Shown here: piece after piece, positions 27,101-39,100 of the stretch | Layout: every line of letters starts with the position of its first letter | Position numbering within the stretch: the first letter of the stretch is position 1 | NCBI GenBank assembly: GCA_903813345.2 | Contig: CAIIXF020000005.1 | Location: 39,621,375-39,685,374 of the forward strand | DNA length: 64,000 bases | Direction: 5' to 3' | Origin: Owenia fusiformis | Lineage: Eukaryota; Annelida; Polychaeta; Sabellida; Oweniidae | Made by a program: the position numbers and the translations under genes | The notes under the pieces: generated by a model | Database searches by the model: none | Told to the model about the DNA's origin: nothing | Seen by the model: the letters and a program-made list of their open reading frames with translations, nothing else

Positions 27101-30100
27101 TTTGTTGAATAAAGTTCTTGAAAGAGAACGACCCCTTGGGAATATTTCTTGAGGATATTTTCAGAGTTAACAGGGAAAAATCTTAATGTTAAACAGGCTT
27201 AAAGTGAAATCTCATGAAATGGACCTAGAAGTGCTATAAATTGATAAGCTTGGTGCCAAGTATTTCATTTAAGTAATTGTACAGGAATAGATACTATTTA
27301 TTGGATTATATTCTGTTTTTTCAAGTATTAACACTAAACGCATTTTTGGACATTTGTAATTACTACAGTACCTTAGCATTGATATTTGAGACTGGGGTTT
27401 TGTGACTGATGATGTTGACCTTGATAGAGCCAGGGGTGCCAATACTGGAACCAGGAGAGCTTCGTAACGTGGACTGAGATCCCTGGCTTGCAGTAGGGGT
27501 GCTACGAGGTGTCACAGCTAATCGATTCTAAAACAGAAACAGAATCATTTCACAGAGTTTTTTTTTCAATATCTGTCACAATTTTAGAATTTGAACACAT
27601 TTTTACATCTTAAATAAATAATTTGATATGATATGGCAGATAGACACTTCATAAATGTGCACTTAATCTTACCAATTTAGGTGTACTAGGGGCAGGGGTA
27701 GAGTATATATGTGGACTAGATGGGTGTTGTATAGGTGGAGACACTGGTGCTGGGAGGTCAGCCTCTCTTTGAAGTGCACTGGCAGTTTCCGAGTACCCTG
27801 AAATAAATATACATAGAAATATTCTTATTATGACACTCATTTCTGAAAAACATGTGGGAGACATTTTCGTAGATGTTCAAGGAATAATTTCTGAAATATA
27901 ACAAACGTTGTAAGGCATTCTGTGCCAAATATGTAAGACTACGATTGAACAAACTGCTTACCTTTCTGCAAGAGGTGATCATGCATGAGTTGAAGCAGTT
28001 CCTTCTCTCTGTATATGATCCTGGTTTGAGCTACAACATCATCCTGCAACATACATACAATAACATGTACAATAACGCATACAATTACATGTACCATAAC
28101 ACAATACATGCATTTCTAGTGTCGAAATACTTAAGATATCAAATGTTCAACATGTCAATATTCAACAGTCCCATAAGTCATGACATATTAATATTTAACA
28201 CATTAATATTACTTGATGCACAGTAGTATCAAGTGCCCATTCATATTCACTCAAGAGATTGGGATATTTGGAAAAATAAATAAATAGCATATCATTTGGC
28301 CTACCTTTCTAATTTGTTCTAATGTTGCTGCAAAGTCCGCATTTTGTGGCTTTCCCGATACTCTCTCCAGTACAACATTAGCATATTTACAAAACTTCAC
28401 ATGTTCCGCTCTCTTGTCATGCAACACTGGTTCTTTCATTAATACTGCAACATAACAAACATTTGTGTAAACGTATATACAAATTATACTTAATTTTCAT
28501 GTGTTATATAAATCGTTATGCAATTTTTTCATCAAATGTCTATATCTTTCATTTGTAACGGTAGCCAGTAAAACCTGGATAGATTAAATCCAAGTGTTTA
28601 CTACCATTACTACCATTGGAATTCAAGTAATAACAAAGCATTAAAATGCAAAATGTCAACACCTGCCATTTGTTACATATGCTGTATAATTTGTTACATA
28701 CACCTTATTATAGACACTGAAAACTGTCCACAAACAAGGCACAGACGTGAACAATATCGTACCTAAAACACAGCATTGTGGTCTTGTTGACCAAGAAAGC
28801 AAGATGGCCGCAGAAAAGTTAATCAGCTCTAGAACTTATCACTCTGTAACATTTGAACGGTTTGGCTGGAAACCTGTAGACAAGTCTTGAAAGTGAAGAT
28901 TTTAGGACAGAAAATCCAAAATGGCCACCTTAAAATTTACCCAGAATGCCCAAAAACCAATCAGTTCTTGACGTTGATATGTAGAAACATCCCTGAAAAT
29001 TTCAGATGAATCCCTCAAATGGTTTGGCTGAAAATCTGTAGACAAGTCTTGAAAGTGAAGATTTTAGGACAGAAAATCCAAAATGGCCACCTTAAAATTT
29101 ACCCAGAATGCCCAAAAACCAATCAGTTCTTGACGTTGATATGTAGAAACATCCCTGAAAATTTCAGATGAATCCCTCAAATGGTTTGGCTAAAAACCTG
29201 TAGACAAGTCTTGAAAGAAGATTTTAGGACGGAAAATCCAAAATGGCCACCTTAAAATTTACCCAGAATGCCCAAAAACTAATCAGTTCTTGACTTTGAT
29301 ATGTAGAAACATCCCTGAAAATTTCAGATGAATCCCTCAAATGATTTGGCTGGAAACCTGTAGACAAGTCTTGAAAGTGAAGATTTTAGGACGGAAAATC
29401 CAAAATGGCCACCTTAAGATTTACCCAGAATGCCCAAAAACTAATCAGTTCTTGACGTTGATATGTAGAAACATCCCTGAAAATTTCAGATGAATCCCTC
29501 AAATGATTTGGCTGGAAACCTGTAGACAAGTCTTGAAAGTGAAGATTTTAGGATGGAAAATCCAAAATGGCCACCTTAAGATTTACCCAGAATGCCCAAA
29601 AACTAATCAGTTCTTGACGTTGATATGTAGAAACATCCCTGAAAATTTCAGATGAATCCCTCAAATGGTTTGGCTGGAAACCTGTAGACAAGCTGAAAAG
29701 TGAGACGCCGCCCGCCCGCCGCCCGCCAAGCTGACTACAATATTGGGTTTCCGGACAACTCGGACCCAGGACAACTCGGACCCTGGACAACTCGGACCCA
29801 AGACATCTCGGACCCAAGACAACTCGGACCCAAGACAACTCGGACCACTTTTTGAAATTTTTGATTTTTATCACTATATTTGGTTTTAATTATTTTTTAT
29901 GTTTATTTTGACATATATTATATATTGTGAATTCATATAGTATGTTAATTTGATGAAATTGTTTTAAATTAATGTTTTGATGAGAGTTAAGAAGTAAGAA
30001 ATTATTGAAGCTAAAGACCCAAGACAACTTGGACCACTTTTTGAAATGATGGTTTTTATCATTGTATGGGGTTCTAATTTTTTTGTTTAATGTTTTTTAT

Positions 30101-33100
30101 GACATATATTATATATTGTGAATTCATATATTGTGTTAATTCGATTAAATTGTTTTAAATTAAATCAACTATAACTTCAAAAAGTGGCCCGAGATGTCTC
30201 AGGTCTTCAGCTTCAATATTCTCTTACTGGTCTTACTTCATAACTTTCATCAAATAAGTCAAATTAAAACATTTTCATCAAGTTAATACAAAATATGAAG
30301 TCACAATATATAATATATGTATTAATTTTCATAAATGCAAAAATAAAACAACACATAATGATAAAGATCATTATTTTAAAAAGTGGTCCGAGTTGTCTTG
30401 GGTCCGAGATGTCTTGGGTCCGAGTTGTCCAGGGTCCGAGTTGTCCTGGGTCCGAGTTGTCCTGGGTCCGAGTTGTCCAGTTACCCAATATTGTACCTTT
30501 TGTTAGGTACGATAAAAAGTTGAAAACTATAACAATATATCACCACCTCTGGTGATGACATAATGACCTTCATTGAACTATGAATATCAGAAAGTAGGAA
30601 TGGTTTAGGTGCTTACATTGCAATTGCCCATTATTGTAGAGAGGTAGTTTACTTATGATCTGTCTAACCATTTCATTCCTAGCAAGCCCCATCAATGCCT
30701 TACAGGCCAGGGCACGAATACTATCTGCATGCGTGATGGGACTTCGTGTGTGGAGTAACTTTAACAGCACCTACAGTATTCAATATACATTATAAATAGT
30801 TAATTCTCATGTGAATCAATTTTGAAACATTTTTAACTCAAAAATTAGAAATTTCTTGGGCCACAAGACAGGTTGGATTAACATATAACAATAACAATAA
30901 ATAAGTGCTGAAGACTTCTGTAATTGTGCTGAAGGAAATTTAATGAGTTGACCTGCTGCCCACCCACTTTTACAGGTATATTTTCTACAAAAGTTATTCC
31001 ACAATGTGAAATGTGTTAGTGAAATATATAGTGCTAATCTTGTCACTATAGGGCTGGGTCGTGTCTCTGCTAACTGGGATACTGTTATATGTCTTACCAT
31101 GATTCCATTGTTACTCCTGAAAGCTTCCCACACACTGGCTAAAACATTGCCATCTGCCTTGAGACTGGACCGCCTCCTTGCGCTTCCCCCACTGGACAGA
31201 CATTGATACTTCCCCATTCCACTAGAATACTATAACACATGACAGAACATAAAACTGGTTAAACCAAGGAAATACTGATGAAATGCGAGTTGAATCTGAT
31301 TGTTACACAGTCAATTCGCAACTTGAGTTGCATAATTTTTACTTTCGAATAAATATAGAAAAGCTGTATACCTATTTACAACCCTCCAAAATGACTAAAA
31401 TGTGTATTTAAAAAAAAAACGACCTGTCATTAGCTCTATAAGAGAAGGAAAGAGATATAATTTGATTTTCTAAATAAAGAACCTTTTGAAAAATACTGTA
31501 AATTCAGTGTACATACCCTAGTGATTGGACCACATACACAATTCATTATAACATTAAGAGCAGCTTTCTGTACATCAGGGTCAGGTATAATCTCCCCCTC
31601 AGCAACCCCTAACAGTACGCTGCAAATAAATAAGGGTTTTATAATGGGAAATTTTCGATAAACGGCATATTGCTTCTGTTAATGCAAAAATTTCTAGGAC
31701 AATTGGTATTTTATATAGAGTTAAACAACTGTTGAATATCAGCGGTTTTATGAGTATCTATTATTCACTTATATATTCCCATCTTATATATGGCAATGTT
31801 ATTTGGGGTGAAACATGTAGTTCATTAAATTCCCTATATCTTGTGCAAAAGAAATTCACCCGCATTGCAACAAACAGCGATTATAGGGCTCATTCCCTAC
31901 CATTATTCAAACAGTTAAACCTTTTGAATATTTTTGACATACACAAACAACAGAAATGTTTATTCATGTATAAATGGATAAATAAGCTTGATAACTACCA
32001 GAAAATTTTTCCTAACTTCTTCAAAATGGTCCAGGCGAGACATGATCACAATACCAGAAACAAGGATTCTTATGATAAACCTAAAGTAAGGACGAACTAT
32101 GGCATTTCAATGTTAACTTTCACGGCACCAACAATTTGGAATCAATTACCAAACAAGATTAAATCTTCTCGAAGTGTTCACATCATGAAAAGAGAACTGA
32201 AAAAGTACTTTGTCAATAATTGATTATCATTCGTATACTTTATATTTTGGGCTCTATGACACACAATTCATTTACCATCCATTACAAGCATTTGCACACA
32301 AACAGATCCCCCTCTGTTTCTATGTAGGCAACTTACCACCCTGTCGGGAATATACACAATTTGTGTCACCCGCTCATTGTATGTATTTCAAAACTTAGCT
32401 TACTGAATAAATAAATAATAATAATAATAATAATAAAGGGTTTATCTCGAGGGAAGTATATGAATTTCAGCAATCCCAGCAATACAATACAAATACTAGT
32501 AAATAGATATTTACACTACAAAGACAAGCAAACACTACTCTTAAGGGAATTGCCTCTATAATTAGGTTTGACAAGTTTGTGAAAGTAACACATAGAGGGC
32601 CTTGATACAAGATTACGCTTATTATACCTTATAGCGGGAGTTGTAAGGTTCTCTGGAACGGGGACAGAGTCACAGAGACACAGCTGAGCACGAGGCATCA
32701 CTGTACACACAGCCAGAACGTCAAGAGCACTTCTTATGGTCTCTGCCCTGAAAATATATTTGGATACTTTTGAAGGCAGAGTACAGGGACTAGAAAATGG
32801 AATATTACGAGGCTTTTATATTACAATACAATATTACATGAAACCTGTATGTGATGAACACATATTGCTGTTATCTGAAGAGTTAAGTATAATGTAATAG
32901 GTTTTCAATAGAAACAGGTATCATTCAACATATTTTCTTCACGATGTCATTGCTTATAATAATATTTGTTTCTTTAATTCCCATTGAAAAAAAATCTCAA
33001 TGTGCCCCAAGAAGATCAAATAATTGACTTTAACATGTTTTTGTTTGCAATATCATATACATCCAGGTCCTGAATGACCCTACTTATACTCTCATACTTG

Positions 33101-36100
33101 TGAGTGGAAAATGTACTCACTTCCCAGTATAAGCATTCCACTCAGGGGTGAGAGCGATGAGTTGTACCAACAACTTAACACCCCCTAGCTTGAGTAAGTC
33201 ATCCACAGGTTTCCAGTGCGCTCTAACAGGCAGGTTGTCTAGCAACAGTTCTATGTTGTCCTGTACTGTCTGACTTGAAAACTTTGCAGCCTAAAACAAA
33301 ATAGCATAAAGTAAGTGAAAAAGCTGTTATGTGTTATATCAAACATGTATCTTTTAAACATGTGAAACCATTCATAGTACAGTAAACTTTTATATAATCT
33401 TTAATTGAGATTAAAAAATTAATTGAGAAAAAGTAAATCATATAAATCAATCAAATAAAAAATGCTTGCTTGGTTTATGCATAGCTATGGCCCCCATATG
33501 GGAAATGTTTCTTTACATAATTACAAAGCCTGTTACCTTAAAAGGAGGTGTCTCAGAGACATGTTGAGCACCTGTATCCCTAGCCAGCGACCGTCTTACT
33601 ATGTCTGCCTTGATTGAAAGATGGGCCTCAAAGTAACGTTTCAATGCAACACAAACATGGCGTGCAGCTTGACGACTGGTGAATATGGCATCTTCAGTAA
33701 TCATAGTGTCTTGGTCGTCAACAATGAGAATCTCAAGTGTGCTTATCTGTAATACAAACATGGAATCTATATAATGAGAATGGCATCCACGTTATAAAAC
33801 AAGGCATTAATATGACAAAATGTCAATACCTGGGAAATTATTGCTCAAAACAAGATACAAATAAAAATGATTTTTGATGTTTCCAAAGATTAAGTGAATA
33901 TTTGGTATGACAAAAAATTTCATTCTTGTGAATTTTCAGACAATTAAATTTAATGAACAGATAATTACCAATAACCCAATACTCACAACATTATAGAGCT
34001 TCCTGAGTCCATCCTTCATGTCGAACAGCTCAATGATAACTCTGAACATAAAGGAGGTGCTGAAGAACATGGTGGCATGGCAACGACCTGATTCATGAGA
34101 ACACTCCAGTAACCAGAGAACATAGTTGACAAGATCTGAGAGAATGTGATGAGGTAGAAGGCATACCTGAAATAGATGGCTCTGATACAGGCGTGCACAT
34201 ATAAGACCTTATGGGCGTTGAATTGAAAGGTTTTCTGGTACAAGGTGTTGTGAGGTTCTCTGGTACAGAAACCAGCACAGAAACACATGGAGATGTTTGA
34301 TACAAGATTTCTTAAGGTATAAAATATTATTTAAGTTTACAGTCTATTCTTGAAACATTGTGAGACAAAATATTACATTTGAAGAATAGAAGCTGGGTTA
34401 ACATAATATGGATATACACTGTACATGTGTATTTCCATATATGGACATATTGCTATTGAGACAAATACTATACAGATAACAGTAAGCAGTATTAATTCCA
34501 ACAGAACTCTGAAACATCTATGAAATCCCAGTACATACCCTTTCCATGGCATCTTCAAAGTAAGCCAAGTAGTACAGACACATTGAGACTCCAGTAGCAG
34601 CCACTGACGGCCTGTAGACTTGGAGAAGTTTCTGGACTCCACCCAGGTTGATGAACTCTACAGTGAACTTCTTGTGGCACAACAGAGAGGCTAGGTACTG
34701 GAAAATTGTCAAAATAATGTCAAAAATCAAATGAGTACATGTACAGGTTTTGTACTGCCAGGCAGACATTGGGATGGCCGAATCTCCCACATATGTGCCA
34801 TTTTAACAGCATGCTGTACAAGTGGTGATCAATTAGTAATGGTTACTTTTTTACAGTTACTTATTGAACGCCTCTTGTTTATAGACCATCTCAGTAATTG
34901 GTGAGACTCTGAGCCAAAACTATGTTGAAAAAATCATTTCTCCACGGAATCTAAATACTCATTTCATGTTCTGCTCTTCCTCAGCTTGTCCAATGAGAGA
35001 GCTGCTCTCATGTCTAAAGTATTTTACAAAGTATTTAAAAATAAAGAAATTATTTGATTTCGACAAGCCTGTTCCCCCATACTAAGAAAAACATAAGAAA
35101 GACTTCAAAATGATGTTTACCTTTAATGCCTCAAAAGCCAGCCTGACATCTCTGTTCTTAGATAAATCTATAGTAGAAGATCAGATCCATGGCTTTCTTT
35201 TCAAATACATGGGTCAGTAACTGAAACAATACAACATAGATAAATCTATATAGTAGAAGATCAGATCCATGGCTTTCTTCTCAAATACATGGGTCAGTAA
35301 CTGAAAAAATATAATATACAACTGCAGTGTTCACAAAACACGTTCATACTCCATACCATTGGGAATTAAACTGCCATTTATTAAGAGCATACTTGGCGAA
35401 GATCGATGGTAACGTTTCCAGAAAATATTTGTCTGAAGGTGGAAAATTCCATCAACATGCTTGACAAATGACTTCCATCTTGGAAAAGGATTGAAACTGA
35501 AATAAAGTTATGTATTATGTTTAATTATGGATTATTTGTTTATCAAGTTTCTAGCCAAGAGGAGCTAGCCAGGATCTAGGCTTAAATCCTGGTCTAGTTA
35601 TTTTTTCTTTGATAAACCGAATAAAATTCACATGCTCTTAAAGGTTATTGTATGAGGAAATATAATATAAACACATGTATTGTTGAATTTTTAAGTCAAC
35701 CCATTGGTCTATAAAATGAGTTCAGCGAACACTGATTTAGTTATCTAAAGGACTTTGAAGTTGTTTGCATCACATTTGAAGTGCTTTACTGAATTTTTGA
35801 AAATAAATTACATCGATAAATAGAATGTTCAAGAGTAGAATTAGTTGGAAAAATAAGTTTTAATCTAATCTGAAAATACAGGTCAAGCTATACTGAAAAT
35901 ATTATTATGCTAGACACTTGATTAAAATATTTCAGGTCCTGGTAGTATATAAACACACCTTTTTTAAATTACATTTATTGTATAATTAGACATATACCTA
36001 AATGATCGAACACTCATAACACTACACTATACCACAAGCCATACACTAAGATTATAAGACAATGAAGCTCTACATTCTTGTGACCCTGGTGGTAAATATT

Positions 36101-39100
36101 TGCTTGGCTGTTTGTACTCCAGTCATTACAGATACGTCACTCAACAACGATACCAAGACAACTTTGGATAATGAGACAGTGCCTTTGTCTCCGATAGATC
36201 AACCAGAATCGCAAGGTAACATTGAATATTATTTCTAAAGCCAGTTCGCAATTATATAACTAAAATAAATAAAGATAAATTAAAAGCAGATAAGGTTTTA
36301 ATTGTAAATTCAATTCAATACTTATCTTCAGACAAACTGAAAGGTATTGCCTCATGAAAACAAAAATTTGCAAATTCAGTAACAAAGAGGTTAAGCGACA
36401 CATTTTGAAGAGAATTTGTATGTAAATGTGTAGAATTACGGTCCTCTATGGATTAGTTCTCCCCTTTGTGGTACTCACTTGCGCAACTGGGTATAAAGGT
36501 TGAAGAAAAAAAATAGTTGTAATTATTAGGTCTCTGGATTGACCAATTAGAGGTGGACACTAATCCCTGGAGGTCATTATATTGAACATTCATGCAAAAG
36601 TTCTCTTTAAATTGTTTAGATGTAGTGTAGATAAATCTCCTCGATATCCTTATCTAAAAATTACAGTACTAATGGAATCATAGCTTATAATAAAGATTCC
36701 ATTAAATTCATATTTTTCAGCCAGTGATTCAGCATATAGGCTATATACAAGAGGGCCTTGTCCCTATGGCTTTATATACAATGCTAACCAGAGGACCTGC
36801 TATTCTCTCAACACCAATAACCAAGGAGTAACCTGGTTTGAGGCACTGTCCTTCTGCATGTCAATGCATGCTAATCTTGTTGCAATAGAGTCTGAGCAAG
36901 AGCAACTGTACATATTAGGTAATAAATTAAAAGAACAAACAAAGCCATCAATAACTAGAAAACATAAACTCCACAGAGTAGCTAACCCCACTAAACAAAA
37001 CATGTTTTGATAGATAGCGGCCATCTTGAAAAGTTTTACTTGAAGAGAGCTCCTCTGTCCTTAGGTATCAGCATATAAAATTTGAACCAAATCCTTCCAC
37101 TGATATTTATCAGAGATCATTTTTTGAAAAATTTGCCATATGAAGGCCATTTTGAAATTCAATGGCCATTTTGAAAATGCCTTCTTGATTTGATCCAAAT
37201 CCTTCTACTGATATTCATGTGAGTTATCAAAGATCAGTTTTTTTTATAAAATGGCAGCCATTTTGAAATTCAGTGGCCATCTTGAAAATTTCATCAACCT
37301 ATAATCTGCCAACCAGTATTCCAATTATCCCCTGGACACATGAACAAACGAACTGACGAATGAACAGAAGGCTTCTCTATATCCCCCCAAACTTTGTTAG
37401 ATGGGATAATAATACAATAAATATGCAAGTACTGTACAAATATTGAAGCCTCTTCAGTTATTTTGGAGTCGTCATATTTCTCCTTAGACCAGCATATTTC
37501 TTCATCAATCATTAGATATAGAGGTAATAGGTAGATGTAAATTATAATGCATTTCGGCATCTATTCTATTTGCCCGAATTGACTCTAGTCTTGATACACA
37601 TATTTTTTGCAAAACACACCTATTACATACTAGTTTTTGCATTAAAGGCATGCTTCGCCACTTTGAACATGGGGACTCTACTGTATGGACTGGCGGCAAC
37701 ACACTGTCTAAACATGGTAACTGGTTTTGGGCAGGAGGCCTACATGCCCCACAAAAGCGCTTCACATACACAAGATGGGCACCTGGTGAGCCAAGTAACC
37801 ATGATAACCATAATAATTGGGAAAAGTGTGTCTACTTGGAGAGTAAAAAAGAGCACAAATGGAACGATGATAGCTGTTACAGGAAACTTTACTTCATTTG
37901 TGAAAGGGGTGTCAAATAGCAAGACTTTTATGATGCAAGTGTGGAACTGTTACAACAGAACACACATCATATATACTGTACTGTAAAACATTTTGATTTA
38001 CTGCATTCAAGTTCTTGTGTCAAAACTCTTACAACAAAACAAGTTTATTCTAGTTACATACAGAATTTATTTTTCGACCAACGAACAGTTTATTGAAGGA
38101 TGATACAGATGTAGATAAATACTTTTATTGGTGCTTAGCACATAATGTTACTAAAGAGACTAAGTTAATAGTTTTTCAATGGAAATTTTCACACAATATT
38201 GTGATAACAAATGATAAACTTTTTTAAATGAGAATAAAGGAAACGCCAAATTGTAATTTTGGTAATGAAAATAAAGATGATTTAACTCACAGATTTATAA
38301 CATGCAATTTTGTACTCCCAATATGGGACTTTATAAGAAACAATTGTGAAATAAGTTTAAATGAACAAACCATCTTTAAAGTTATTTTAGGTAAGAAAAA
38401 GAGTATCTTAATCAAGTAATAATTGTTGCTAAGTGGACAATACACAAGCAAAAGTTGGAATTGTACCAAAATAATAATATTTTACATAATTCTAAAATAG
38501 AATAGATAAAAGACATTGCATTGTAATTGTAAAATTTTAAAATGATATGAAAATAAATTTTAAATAAAAAAAAGTTCTTGTCTAGTTTTCAATGACAAAC
38601 TAACTTATTTGCAGCATGGTAATTTCACAAACTTATTGTTTTTAAAAGTAAATTCAGGACACATGCACAAACAACATATTTACAGCTCAGCTGATAACTA
38701 TTACTACTACCCTGCGAATAAAGGATGATGAAGGCGAAGTTCTCTTTTAAGAAGCGACATTGAATGAAGGCAAAAACTTCTAAGTTTTACTTAGAATAAT
38801 ATCAGTCTATCATTACACCTTCAATGTTACCATGACTTCAAGTATGATGTCATCAAATCATATTTTCTTATTAAAGGGCTTTGTGTAAATAAATATATTT
38901 GGAAATAAACATAAACTGATTAATAATTGTTTAATCAAAAATTATTGAAAATTGCATCCACCAAGTGTTATTGTAAACCACTTGCAAGTATTTTCTTATT
39001 TATTGGGGAATGTTTTAATGTGTTCTATTATGTTATCTTATGGGGTATCTGATGATGAAAGTGAATGCTACCTAGCTATGCGTTACCCCAAAGAGGCGCA

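Noticed and set aside
30816-31217. 133-aa frame on the minus strand as a separate gene
   Set aside because: It is DCAF1 exon 16 read through its donor into the intron.
31732-32223. 163-aa frame as a host gene
   Set aside because: It is the C-terminal reverse-transcriptase end of a LINE with flanking target duplication.
38228-38419. 63-aa frame as a gene downstream of the lectin
   Set aside because: zf-RVT remnant of an L1-like fragment with a 10-bp duplication.
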